Of a DNA stretch of 64,000 bases, positions 1 to 8,298 are shown in pieces. Numbering within the stretch: the first letter of the stretch is position 1; each line of letters starts with the position of its first letter. The DNA is from an uncultured Candidatus Melainabacteria bacterium (lineage in GTDB: Bacteria; Cyanobacteriota; Vampirovibrionia; Gastranaerophilales; Gastranaerophilaceae): positions 310,001-374,000 of the forward strand of contig CAKUZB010000001.1 in assembly GCA_934717745.1 (NCBI GenBank). The letters run 5' to 3'. The notes beneath the pieces were generated by a model that worked only from the letters and a program-made list of their open reading frames with translations, had not been told where the DNA came from and ran no database searches. Position numbers and translations under genes: made by a program.

Positions 1-1
1 A

Positions 2-1018
2 GCAAATCGTGATAAATTTGTTATTTTTGCAGTGCATAGAAATCTTGAAACTTTACGATTGAATGATGTTACACCTGATTTTTGTGTTGTTGTTGATACA
101 AATAATGTAAGTTATTCTATTACTAAAGATTTAAAATATCTTTCAGAAATTAATGTTATAGCAGATATAAAGGCTGATAATTACATAAAAAAACTTCCAT
201 TTAAAAACTTTTTTACATATTATTCGGAAAACAGTCTGTTTAGTAAAAAGTTGCAATCGAAATTGCCCGATGTTGTAAAAACTCTTGAAACAGGTGGTAC
301 GAGTGCAATTTGTGCATATCGTTGTGCAAAGTATTTAGGGTTTAAAAATATAATTTTTGCAGGTATTGATTTGGCTTTCAAAGACGATACTGTTTATTGC
401 GATGGACAAATTGCACAAGCCAATACGCAAACTTCAGTCAAAATTCAAAATATGGTAAGAGAGATTACAAAGGTAAAATCAATTACTGGCGAATATGTTT
501 CAACAAGAGTGGATTATGCAAATTTTATCAAACAATTTGAATTGATTTTTGCTCATGATAAAGAGTCTAATCTATACAATTTGACTACTTTTGGGGCATA
601 TATTCGTGAAATGATTTATATGCAACTTGAAGAAATTTTAAATAAAATCCCCGAAGAAACTCCTGATGTTGATTTTGTTATAAGGTCAGTAATTTCAGAA
701 AATGACCAGATTCCGGAAATTGTAAAAAAGGCTTCAATAGATATTCTGCAAGAAGAAAAAAGAAAAATTCGACCGATTGTTGAATTAACTAACGAATGGT
801 TTGAAATGTTTGCACAACACCCTAATTTCTTTGATTATGCAACAAGAATTTTGACAAAAATTACATCTTCAATGATTTTGCAAGAGTATCTTCAAATTGA
901 AATGCTAAAATTTTCAAAACTTGTTTTGTCTAATGACGATGCTATAAAAAAAGAATTTCTATTGAACGTTTTTAAACTTATTTTATCTTATGACAAATGT
1001 TTATATAACTTAATATAA
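2..1018 (+). CDS. DUF115 / Maf (MptE-like) family protein, 5'-truncated
   Basis: The reading frame is open from base 2, and its first residues (ANRDKFVIFAVHRNL) already belong to the conserved fold. The GTG at 32 is therefore internal and the true start lies left of the window. The segments VTPDFCVVVDT, ETGGTSAICAYRCAKYLGF and IIFAGIDLAF match the DUF115 core (6-hydroxymethylpterin pyrophosphokinase MptE-like; motility accessory factor Maf). In flagellated bacteria Maf proteins transfer nonulosonic acids to flagellin. No flagellin or sialic-acid gene is visible here, so the substrate is unknown. A helical C-terminal tail of roughly 150 residues follows the core. The next gene starts 36 bases downstream from its own promoter. 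Confidence 0.7.
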   Translation, partial: ANRDKFVIFAVHRNLETLRLNDVTPDFCVVVDTNNVSYSITKDLKYLSEINVIADIKADNYIKKLPFKNFFTYYSENSLFSKKLQSKLPDVVKTLETGGTSAICAYRCAKYLGFKNIIFAGIDLAFKDDTVYCDGQIAQANTQTSVKIQNMVREITKVKSITGEYVSTRVDYANFIKQFELIFAHDKESNLYNLTTFGAYIREMIYMQLEEILNKIPEETPDVDFVIRSVISENDQIPEIVKKASIDILQEEKRKIRPIVELTNEWFEMFAQHPNFFDYATRILTKITSSMILQEYLQIEMLKFSKLVLSNDDAIKKEFLLNVFKLILSYDKCLYNLI

Positions 1019-1042
1019 GTTTTAAAAATCAAAAATGTTTGT

Positions 1043-1057
1043 TATAATCGAGAAATG
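1043..1057 (+). promoter_or_regulatory. Predicted -10 box of a leaderless promoter
   Basis: TATAAT at 1043-1048 is followed by exactly six bases and then the ATG at 1055, so transcription should begin at or next to the start codon. No Shine-Dalgarno sequence lies at a workable distance. The -35 is weak (TTTAAA at 1021-1026). Confidence 0.55.
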
Positions 1058-1450
1058 AAAGATATTGATAATATTAAACACTTAATAAAAGGTGCTGTAG
1101 ACAAAATTAAATCAGCCGTAGAAAAACCGGACATTCCGCTGGCGGAAGCGTATGCTCAAATGGATGCAGAACTTGAAGAAGCGGAAAAAGCATACGGAAA
1201 AACGTTGTTTCCTCAAGAAGATGAACAAGTTTCTTTAGAGGAGCATTATTTGAAAGTTTTGGGATTTAAGGAAAAACCAAGTTTTGAGGATATTAAGGCT
1301 CATTACGAAGCATTGATTAAAAAATTTAATCCGGAAAACTTTGCAGATGATAAGGTTAAACAAACAAAGGCATTAAAACGCATTGATTTGGTTAACAAAG
1401 CATACGCATATTTTGAAAAACAATATAGTGAAAATATAGAAGAGGAGTAG
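1055..1450 (+). CDS. Degenerate J-domain-like protein preceding PspA
   Basis: This is a 131-residue protein. Residues about 62-125 read like a J-domain: LEEHYLKVLGFKEKPSFEDI, then helix HYEALIKKFNPENF, then a helix ending in NKAYAYFEKQY. The HPD tripeptide that stimulates Hsp70 ATPase is replaced by NPE, so canonical DnaK stimulation is unlikely. The N-terminal half is charged and helical, with no signal peptide. The gene ends three bases before the pspA start, so the two are almost certainly cotranscribed, and a role in PspA assembly or delivery is a reasonable inference. A paralogue with the same architecture lies at 49490-49846. ATG 1055 is chosen because the -10 box leaves no room for an earlier start. 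Confidence 0.65.
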   Translation: MKDIDNIKHLIKGAVDKIKSAVEKPDIPLAEAYAQMDAELEEAEKAYGKTLFPQEDEQVSLEEHYLKVLGFKEKPSFEDIKAHYEALIKKFNPENFADDKVKQTKALKRIDLVNKAYAYFEKQYSENIEEE

Positions 1451-1453
1451 ATA

Positions 1454-2194
1454 ATGAACATATTTCAAAAATTATTTAAAGTAATTCAATCTTTTTTACA
1501 TGCATTTGTAAACCATATTCAAGACCCAATCTTGATGGCAGAACAAGCAATTAGAGATTTGAAAAAAGATTATGATACAAGTATGAAAGGTCTTGCTGAA
1601 ATTAAATCTTTGGCCATTGATACTCAAACAAAAATTGCAGAGCAAACAGAAGTTGCAAAAGATTATGAGAAAAAGGCTTTAACTATTTTGCAAAAGGCTC
1701 AAAGTGGTGATATAAGTCAAAATGATGCAGATAGATTGGCTTCTGAAGCATTAAAGAAAAAACAAACTGCAATTGAAAATATTAAAAAATACACTTTGGA
1801 TATAAAAAATTATAATGCAATGAGCGAAAAAATGGAAAGCAAAATTGCTAATTTAAAAGAACAAATCCAAAATTGGGAAGGTGAATTAAATACATTAAAA
1901 GCACGTCATAGAGTTGCAGTTACTTCTAAGAAAATTAACCAACAAATGGTTTCAATGAGTGGTAACAATGCTCAAGCACTTCTTGAAAATATGAAAGATA
2001 AAGTAAACAAAGAAGAATCAATGGCAAGAGCATATGAAGAAATGACAACTATTGAAACAGATATTGATAAAGAAATTAACGCAGCAATTGGTTCAACTTA
2101 TTCTGATGAAGTACAACAAAACTTGTTGGAATTGAAAAAACAAATTGCACCTCAATATTTGATTGAACAAAAAGATATTGAAAATCAAAACTAA
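1454..2194 (+). CDS. pspA: PspA/IM30 (Vipp1) family envelope-stress protein
   Basis: This 246-residue protein has the length and almost wholly coiled-coil composition of PspA/Vipp1. It opens with an amphipathic segment (MNIFQKLFKVIQSFLHAFVN), followed by the hallmark QDPILMAEQAIRDLKKDY and long heptad helices. PspA-family proteins are ESCRT-III-like; they assemble into rings or rods on the inner membrane and limit proton leakage when the membrane is damaged. The gene sits second in a plus-strand cassette that continues with DUF4178-like, DUF350 and spermidine-synthase genes, a neighbourhood known from comparative genomics of PspA. No PspF or PspBC gene is visible, so regulation must differ from that in E. 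coli. Confidence 0.92.
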   Translation: MNIFQKLFKVIQSFLHAFVNHIQDPILMAEQAIRDLKKDYDTSMKGLAEIKSLAIDTQTKIAEQTEVAKDYEKKALTILQKAQSGDISQNDADRLASEALKKKQTAIENIKKYTLDIKNYNAMSEKMESKIANLKEQIQNWEGELNTLKARHRVAVTSKKINQQMVSMSGNNAQALLENMKDKVNKEESMARAYEEMTTIETDIDKEINAAIGSTYSDEVQQNLLELKKQIAPQYLIEQKDIENQN

Positions 2195-2220
2195 CATAAT
2201 AAATAAAGGGAAATTTTAAA

Positions 2221-2922
2221 ATGTACGTAGTAATTTATGGAATTGTTATCCTAATCATATTGGCTTGTGTTGTACCTGCTTCAACCGGTGCATTCTCTGC
2301 AATAGGTTTGGTTCTTGCTGTTGTTGCAGTTATTGCAATTGCAAAAAGAAACTTTGATATAAAGAAAAAGACTTCAAAATTTAGTGAAGATTTGTTAATT
2401 ATCCAAAATGTTAAAGAAGGTGGAGTTATTAAACTTGCTAATGTTGACGGATATGACCAAGATTTAGATTTAAAAGTTATCGGCAGAAACTTATACATGG
2501 AGGGTGATTACAGTTGGTATGAACTTGAGTGTGTAAGAAATGACGGTGAAAAAGTTTGGGTTGATGTTGATGACGATGATGAATTACTTGTTTCTGTTGT
2601 GTTGGAAAAAGTTCCAAGTTCACAAGTTCACCCGTCAAAATCTTATGAAATGATTGACGAAGACGAAGAAGGTCATGTTTTATTTAAAGGTGAAAAATAC
2701 TATTATAAAGATTCAGGTGTTGCAACTTTTTATAAGCATTGCGACGACCAACATAAAGAAAAAGTTTTATATTATGATTTTTTCAAAGACCAAAAATATA
2801 TGCTTTCAGTTGAAAAATGGATTAATGACGGTAATAAACCGGATACTTTGGTTTATTATTCTCAAATTATCAAACCGTCAGCAATTACCGTTTATTCGAC
2901 AGGAAATGAGGTAAATAAATAA
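2221..2922 (+). CDS. DUF4178-like membrane protein
   Basis: This 233-residue protein has two hydrophobic N-terminal segments (about residues 3-20 and 24-41), then a charged linker and a beta-rich soluble region. The stretch around residues 75-110 (LKVIGRNLYMEGDYSWYELE followed by NDGEKVWVDVDDDDELL) matches the DUF4178 pattern of a W-Y-E-[FL]-L strand followed by W-[LV]-[ED]. A second such pattern follows at about residues 150-200. DUF4178 proteins recur beside DUF350, PspA and spermidine-synthase genes but have no established biochemical role. The start has an AAAGGGAAA Shine-Dalgarno, and the stop overlaps the next ATG by one base, indicating translational coupling. Confidence 0.7.
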   Translation: MYVVIYGIVILIILACVVPASTGAFSAIGLVLAVVAVIAIAKRNFDIKKKTSKFSEDLLIIQNVKEGGVIKLANVDGYDQDLDLKVIGRNLYMEGDYSWYELECVRNDGEKVWVDVDDDDELLVSVVLEKVPSSQVHPSKSYEMIDEDEEGHVLFKGEKYYYKDSGVATFYKHCDDQHKEKVLYYDFFKDQKYMLSVEKWINDGNKPDTLVYYSQIIKPSAITVYSTGNEVNK

Positions 2923-3788
2923 TGAATCCAATTATTGTAAGTTTAATTTATGTTGTTTTATCTTGTTTTGTATTAATTTTTGCTAAATGGCTTTATACAA
3001 AGATGATAAAATATAGTATGTATGATGAAATTCAAAAGGGAAATGTTACGGCAGTAATCCCATATTGTGGTTTTTTACTTGGTAACGTTGCAATTTTAAT
3101 TGGTGCTTATGTTGGCGATTCTGCAATGTTATTAAGATACGACTTAATTTATTATTTGGTTTATGCAATTTTAGGTGTGTTGTTAATGTTGTTTTCAGGT
3201 TTTATCGTTGAAAAAACAATTTTACATCAATTTAATAACGTGGACGAAATTGTAAGAGATAGAAATATTGGTACAGCAGCGGTATATTTTGGTATGTACG
3301 TTGCCTCAGGTTTGATTATTTCGGCTTGCGTAACAGGTGATACTCTTGCAACACATGGTCGTTGGTATGGTTTAATTTCTTCAGTTGTTTACTATACTTT
3401 GGGAATGATTTTCTTGATGTTGTTTGCAAAAATTTATGATAAATTAACTCCATATTCATTGTTGGACGAAATTGAACAAGACAATGTAGCCGTAGGGGTT
3501 GCATTTGGCGGTAATATTATTGCAATCGGTCTGATTTTAATGCGTGCAACTATTGGTGATATTGGAACTTGGCAACACGGTATGTTGTTATATTTCATTG
3601 ATTTAGCAGCGATTATTTTATTGTTACCAAGTGTAGCATTTGTTTTGGATAGAATGGTTGTAAAATCAATTAATATTAAAAAAGAAATTAAGAAAAATAA
3701 TGTTGCTTGTGGTTTAGCAGAAGCCTTTGTTATAGTTAGTTTTGCCATATTAATTTTCTATATGGTAGATTTTGTAAGTTTTGTATAG
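2922..3788 (+). CDS. DUF350 multi-pass membrane protein (duplicated domain)
   Basis: This 288-residue polytopic protein has about eight predicted membrane segments arranged as two similar halves. In each half a helix pair is followed by a cytoplasmic motif: YSMYDEIQKGNVTAVIPYCG in the first and YSLLDEIEQDNVAVGVAFGG in the second. The D-E-I-x-x-x-N-V-A signature and the internal duplication are typical of DUF350 (YjfL family). In E. coli, yjfL lies beside the PspA-like yjfJ, which matches the context here. The molecular function is unknown. Confidence 0.8.
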   Translation: MNPIIVSLIYVVLSCFVLIFAKWLYTKMIKYSMYDEIQKGNVTAVIPYCGFLLGNVAILIGAYVGDSAMLLRYDLIYYLVYAILGVLLMLFSGFIVEKTILHQFNNVDEIVRDRNIGTAAVYFGMYVASGLIISACVTGDTLATHGRWYGLISSVVYYTLGMIFLMLFAKIYDKLTPYSLLDEIEQDNVAVGVAFGGNIIAIGLILMRATIGDIGTWQHGMLLYFIDLAAIILLLPSVAFVLDRMVVKSINIKKEIKKNNVACGLAEAFVIVSFAILIFYMVDFVSFV

Positions 3789-3807
3789 AAATTGAGTATC
3801 GGAAGTT

Positions 3808-4410
3808 ATGATAATAAATCCAAATGAAAAAAAAGAAACAAATTATTTCTATAACAATATAATGCTTATAGTGTCGATTTTTTGCGTGATTTGTTTTGCG
3901 ACATATTTTAATGTTTCTTCTCAAAGTGTAGCATCAAAAAGTTATAGTTTAGATGAGGGGTCAATTTATGGCCCTATCGTAGTAAAAAAAGGGCAAACCA
4001 AAATTTGTTGTATTGAGCCGAAAATGTGGGCACAAAATAGGAGTCTTTATTTTTCGGGTGAAGTTTTGGACGAGGACAAAGACACTTTATACGAATTTGG
4101 AAAAGAACTTTGGCATGAAGACGGTTACGATTCAGAGGGTTATTGGGTTGAATCGGACAACAAAATGCAGGCATATTTAACATTTTCTGAAGAAGGAAAA
4201 TATTATATTCAATTTCATACGGAAGAAAATGCGATGAGTTCTGTTGGTTTGAAAATAACAGTTAAAAAAGGTAGCGGTATTCCATACTTTATGGTTGGTT
4301 TTTGGCTATTAATTATTGTTTATTGCTTCTTTATTTTGCTAAACAAAGCGTGGGTATCAGAAATGATGTACAAATTAAATGATGCTTTGGAGGAAATGAG
4401 TGATGACTAA
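3808..4410 (+). CDS. Two-TM membrane protein of the PspA cassette
   Basis: I do not recognise the family. The 200-residue protein has an N-terminal membrane segment (about residues 16-36), an extracytoplasmic domain of about 130 residues, and a second membrane helix (about 159-180) followed by a short cytoplasmic tail. The middle is beta-rich, with strands such as GPIVVKKGQTKICCIEP, YLTFSEEGKYYIQFHTEE and GLKITVKKG. This resembles the C-terminal sandwich of some DUF4178-type proteins, so it may be a split or diverged partner of the 2221-2922 gene. The GGAGGA site in its 3' end serves the next gene, which overlaps it. Confidence 0.55.
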   Translation: MIINPNEKKETNYFYNNIMLIVSIFCVICFATYFNVSSQSVASKSYSLDEGSIYGPIVVKKGQTKICCIEPKMWAQNRSLYFSGEVLDEDKDTLYEFGKELWHEDGYDSEGYWVESDNKMQAYLTFSEEGKYYIQFHTEENAMSSVGLKITVKKGSGIPYFMVGFWLLIIVYCFFILLNKAWVSEMMYKLNDALEEMSDD

Positions 4411-4645
4411 TAAATTTTTCAACTTCATTTGCTACGCAGTATTGATTGTAACTCTTATTATTGTTTATTTTGCATGCGGGGTATATTCAAACAAGGGATA
4501 TGGCTATCCGGGGTATAGAGGATATCATCACCATCATTCGCATTTTTATTACAGTAGATATGACCATTATTATGGTTCAAGTGTTAGAGAGAATAGTGTA
4601 AGCGGTTCGAGATTCTCTCAAAAAGGTATTCATGGTGGAAAATAA
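4403..4645 (+). CDS. Small membrane-anchored Gly/Tyr/His-rich peptide
   Basis: This 80-residue protein has one N-terminal membrane helix (FICYAVLIVTLIIVYFACG) and a tail very rich in Gly, Tyr and His (GYGYPGYRGYHHHHSHFYY), ending in a Ser/Arg/Gly segment. ATG 4403 is preferred over GTG 4400 because GGAGGA at 4389-4394 is eight bases upstream. It overlaps the gene before it by 8 bases and the synthase after it by 14, so it is an integral member of the cassette. The His cluster could bind metal, but that is inference. Only composition and position support a function. Confidence 0.6.
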   Translation: MTNKFFNFICYAVLIVTLIIVYFACGVYSNKGYGYPGYRGYHHHHSHFYYSRYDHYYGSSVRENSVSGSRFSQKGIHGGK

Positions 4646-6173
4646 AAGCGTTTTAACAAAAAAAGATGCGTCAATTCTATTGTTCTGCGTATTTGCAGTA
4701 GGATTTTGCACAATTATATATGAACTTTTAATTGGAAGTATTTCATCTTATTTCATTGGTGATAGCATAAAACAATTTTCAATTACAATCGGGTTAACAA
4801 TGACTGCGATGGGGATTGGAACATTGATTTCAAGGTTTTTTAATAAAAACTTGATTTATTGGTTCATTCTTGTCGAGGTTTTGTTGGCTATTATTGGTGG
4901 ATTGTCTGTTCCGATTTTGTATTTTATTTATTCGATACAATTTTTTTACTATCCGATAATGTGTCTTTTGATTATTGCGATTGGAACGCTGATTGGGCTT
5001 GAAATACCTCTTTTGACACGTATTATGGAAGAATATTTTCAACTTAGAGAGAATATTTCAAATGTTTTATCATTGGACTATTTGGGTGCTTTTCTTGCGA
5101 GTTTAGCATTTCCATTTATTTTACTTCCGTTTTTGGGTGTGTTTAACAGTTCTATCTCAACAGGTTTGATAAACTTGATTGTAGGTCTTTTAACATTTGT
5201 TTGGTTTAAGGATAAATTGACTAAAAAACGTCGTTCAATGTTGAGAGTACAAGGCATTTTAATTGCAATATTATTAATTGGAGTGTTTATTTTTTCAAAA
5301 GAAATTTCTATGTATTTGGAAAATTCAATGTACGATGATAGAGTTGTTTTTTCAAAACAAACAAAATATCAAAAATTAATAATTACAAAAAATCAAGCAG
5401 ATGTGAGATTGTTTATTGACGGAAACGTTCAATTTTCAACAATTGACGAATATCGATACCACGAACCTTTAGTTCATATTCCAATGAATTTGGTAAAACA
5501 TCGTGAAAACATTCTTGTTTTGGGTGGTGGCGACGGATTAGCGGCAAGAGAGTTGTTGAAATATCCTGAGGTTAAACGCATTACGGTGGTTGACTTAGAT
5601 AAAGATATGACCGATTTGGCTGTAAAAAATAGAATTATGGCGGAACTTTCTGAACATAGTTTCGAAAATTCAAAAGTTAAGATTTTAAATGAAGATGCGT
5701 TTAAGTTTTTGGAAAATGCAAAAGAATATTTTGACGTAATTATTATTGACTTGCCTGATCCTAATAATTCATCGCTTGCAAGACTTTATAGCAAAGAGTT
5801 TTATAAGATTGTAAAACAAAAACTTGCACAAAACGGTATTGTTGTAACTCAATCAACAAGTCCATTTTTCTCTCCTGAGGCTTATTGGTGCATAGAAAAA
5901 TCTTTAAAATCAGCAGGGTTTAATTATACAAAACCATATCATACTTATGTTCCATCGTTTGGAGATTGGGGCTTTATGCTTGCAGGTAATAGACCAATTG
6001 ATGAAAACAGTATAAGACTAAATGGAATTAAGACAAAATTTTTGGATAATGATTCAATAAAGAGTTTGTTTCACATTGAAAAAGACGTTTTGAGAGATAA
6101 TATAAAAGCCTCAACCTTGGATAAACCTGAAATATTGAATTACTATCTGAATGGTTGGAGATATTGGAATTAA
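4632..6173 (+). CDS. speE: Membrane-embedded spermidine synthase (polyamine aminopropyltransferase)
   Basis: This 513-residue protein has about seven membrane segments (residues about 10-220) fused to a soluble aminopropyltransferase domain (about 235-440). The catalytic half carries IDEYRYHEPLVHIPMN, the nucleotide-binding loop ENILVLGGGDGLAARELLKY, the acidic strand ITVVDLDKDM, and DLPDPNNSSLARLYSKEFY. These match spermidine synthase motifs that bind decarboxylated SAM and a diamine. Fusion to a membrane domain is common in copies linked to DUF350/DUF4178/PspA. Whether it makes spermidine or another aminopropylated product cannot be read from the sequence. A perfect hairpin downstream ends the cassette. 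Confidence 0.85.
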   Translation: MVENKSVLTKKDASILLFCVFAVGFCTIIYELLIGSISSYFIGDSIKQFSITIGLTMTAMGIGTLISRFFNKNLIYWFILVEVLLAIIGGLSVPILYFIYSIQFFYYPIMCLLIIAIGTLIGLEIPLLTRIMEEYFQLRENISNVLSLDYLGAFLASLAFPFILLPFLGVFNSSISTGLINLIVGLLTFVWFKDKLTKKRRSMLRVQGILIAILLIGVFIFSKEISMYLENSMYDDRVVFSKQTKYQKLIITKNQADVRLFIDGNVQFSTIDEYRYHEPLVHIPMNLVKHRENILVLGGGDGLAARELLKYPEVKRITVVDLDKDMTDLAVKNRIMAELSEHSFENSKVKILNEDAFKFLENAKEYFDVIIIDLPDPNNSSLARLYSKEFYKIVKQKLAQNGIVVTQSTSPFFSPEAYWCIEKSLKSAGFNYTKPYHTYVPSFGDWGFMLAGNRPIDENSIRLNGIKTKFLDNDSIKSLFHIEKDVLRDNIKASTLDKPEILNYYLNGWRYWN

Positions 6174-6200
6174 TCAGTAGATTATATTTTATTTTTGTTA

Positions 6201-6233
6201 AAAAAAGAGGTAACTTAAGTTACCTCTTTTTTT
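6201..6233. terminator. Bidirectional Rho-independent terminator
   Basis: Arms AGAGGTAACTT and AAGTTACCTCT form a near-perfect palindrome flanked by an A-run on the left and a T-run on the right. It separates the convergent speE-like gene and the low-complexity gene at 6256 and can stop transcription both ways. Confidence 0.8.
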
Positions 6234-6255
6234 CTGCTATATTATTACTTTATTT

Positions 6256-8097
6256 TTAGCCTTGACTTATGAAAGTACCTGGTCTAACTGTAACTTTTCT
6301 ACCTGTTCTCATTAATGTTCCGAAGTCGTAGTATACACCATTTTTTACAATGCACAAACATTTATAACCGTTTGTATCTGTAATTGGTTTTAATTCACAA
6401 CCATCGAATTCGTTATTTTTACTACCTCCGCATTTTTCAAAGTATACTTTTCCGCCAGGATTTGTATCGCGGAACATTCCTGCGTTAGTATTGAACGAAC
6501 CGTCAGAATTTATAAATGCATGGGAAGATGGTTTTCCCAATCTTTGACCGGTAATATCAAAATAGTCAAGTGTCGTTCCTCTGTAGTGTAAGTTATACTT
6601 TCCACCATTAATTTGGAATTGAGCATCTGTATCAATGTTATTTCTTGCAGTTGTTTCTTTTACGATTGCGTTACCGTTTCCATAATTGTGTCCAGGAACA
6701 CTATACGAACCTTTTGTTCCGTGAGTATATGTTCCCGCATTTGCTCCTGAAGTGTGTCTGCCCAAAACACGACCATCTAAATCCATTGTTGTAGGACCAC
6801 CTCTATAGTAACCGCCAGTGTATACTTCTCTGGTTTCTATCATTCTATTTGTTCCTGGGTGGTATGCCCAAAGTTTTCCATTTTTCTTGTAGAAATCACC
6901 TGTTTTTGTATAGCCGTTTGCTCTTAACCATGCTTCAGATGGTTGTTTTCTTTGTGTTTTTTGTGGTGCCGGTTTTTGTGGAGTTGCAGGTTTTTCTGCT
7001 TTTACTTCTTGACCTGTTTTTGCATCGTAAGTTTTGCCGTTTAACGTATAAGTTCTACCGTTATAACCGCTAATTTCAACTTTTTTACCACCTTGGTCAA
7101 TGTAATAATGTGTTGTACCACCTGATTTTTTCCAAAATACTCTATCTGAGTGTTTTGATACGTTATATCCTTGACCACCTGTTTGAGCAGGTTCTTTTCT
7201 TGGTTTTGTATTATCTACAGGAGCAGGTGATTCAGTACCTGTTGGTTGTCCAGTTGGTTGTCCTGCCGGTTGTCCAGATGTAGGTGCTGGCGAAGTTTGA
7301 GCAGGTTGTTCAGAAGAACCTAATGCCGTACCGTCTGCTTTACATTCAACAAATTCTTTTGCTTTGTCATCATATTTAAAGAATTTACCATTGTTTGAGT
7401 ACACACCGTTTGTATCTGTTGGTGCGTATCCACGTTCTTTTGCAATATCGGCAATAGATTTTCCCCCACCGTCTGTTGGTGGAGTGCCTCCATCATCGCT
7501 ACCGCCACTAACAGTATCATCACCGGCAGACGCTGATGTTGAAAAACGGCTAAAATCAAAATTGAAAGAAATTGATTTCATAAATCCGTTAAGTGTTGCT
7601 CCAAGACTATTATTAGCAAACACTGCCCCTAGTCCAAATGGCATCATTTGAGAAAGTGTTGACATTGCATTAAAGCCCATTGCTGCACCCATGAATTTAT
7701 TAGGGTCAATACTGTAACTGCCATTTACAAAGTTTGCTGTCAAATCGCCAGTGTTACCACTGTTAAATCCAAAATTGTATATAGAACTGGAATTTCCGTT
7801 ACCACCGTTGCCGGTTCTTCCTGCATTACCATTTCCGTTTCCGGCAGGAGTAGTTCCTGACGGTGTTCTCACCTCAGGATTTGCATTTTCTGATTTTGTA
7901 GGATCGTATACAGAACCATCAGTGTTAAATTTTCCACCATTAAGTGCTTCACCATCTTTAGTGAAGATAATGACATCGCCGTCTTTTATAAAACCGTCTG
8001 CACCATCAGGTACTTTGGTTTTTAATGCGTCAGGTAACTGTGCTCGCCAGTCTGGTGCTGGTGCTCCGCCATTTCCTACTTTTGCGTTTGGATACAT
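6256..8097 (-). CDS. Large low-complexity protein of the MPFGLGAVF family
   Basis: Function not recognised. From ATG 8097 the protein has 613 residues. That start is preferred over ATG 8109 because GGAG lies seven bases ahead of it, giving MYPNAKVGNGGAPAP. It has no classical signal peptide. It is rich in Gly, Asn, Thr and Pro, with a GQPTGQPTG-type repeat near residue 290. A conserved core at about residues 130-190 (PNKFMGAAMGFNAM, then MPFGLGAVF, then SFNFDFS) recurs in the 8642-9904 protein, as does a short NGKFFKYDDKAKEFVECK module. The C-terminal 250 residues contain repeated G-x-x-Y-x-x-x-G-K-x-Y beta-hairpin-like units. A surface or exported structural protein is a guess. Confidence 0.55.
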   Translation of the reverse strand: MYPNAKVGNGGAPAPDWRAQLPDALKTKVPDGADGFIKDGDVIIFTKDGEALNGGKFNTDGSVYDPTKSENANPEVRTPSGTTPAGNGNGNAGRTGNGGNGNSSSIYNFGFNSGNTGDLTANFVNGSYSIDPNKFMGAAMGFNAMSTLSQMMPFGLGAVFANNSLGATLNGFMKSISFNFDFSRFSTSASAGDDTVSGGSDDGGTPPTDGGGKSIADIAKERGYAPTDTNGVYSNNGKFFKYDDKAKEFVECKADGTALGSSEQPAQTSPAPTSGQPAGQPTGQPTGTESPAPVDNTKPRKEPAQTGGQGYNVSKHSDRVFWKKSGGTTHYYIDQGGKKVEISGYNGRTYTLNGKTYDAKTGQEVKAEKPATPQKPAPQKTQRKQPSEAWLRANGYTKTGDFYKKNGKLWAYHPGTNRMIETREVYTGGYYRGGPTTMDLDGRVLGRHTSGANAGTYTHGTKGSYSVPGHNYGNGNAIVKETTARNNIDTDAQFQINGGKYNLHYRGTTLDYFDITGQRLGKPSSHAFINSDGSFNTNAGMFRDTNPGGKVYFEKCGGSKNNEFDGCELKPITDTNGYKCLCIVKNGVYYDFGTLMRTGRKVTVRPGTFISQG

Positions 8098-8298
8098 AAG
8101 CGACTCCATTTCTGTAAGTTTGCCTAAATATGTAGTTTGACACTACTCCTATACATGCATGTAAAAACATCTAAAGTCCAGAAATTGCATGGTTTTTAGT
8201 CTGATTTTACAAAAGTTTACAAGTTTTATTTTACTAAAAATTGTACTATCATGTTGTTTATATTGTATTACAATTTTTGTCTAAAAGGAGTACCTCAA

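Noticed and set aside
32..34. GTG at 32 as the start of the first gene
   Set aside because: The frame is open to base 2 and upstream residues already form the conserved strand, so the gene is truncated by the window edge.
6849..8140. Plus-strand open frames opposite the 6256-8097 gene
   Set aside because: They have no ribosome sites and mirror the codon pattern of a compositionally biased gene; likewise for the many antisense frames across Lys/Asn-rich genes.
8152..8163. TACATGCATGTA palindrome, with a near copy at 30807
   Set aside because: Two occurrences of a self-complementary ten-base core in intergenic sequence are suggestive, but spacing to genes and context differ, so no common role can be claimed.
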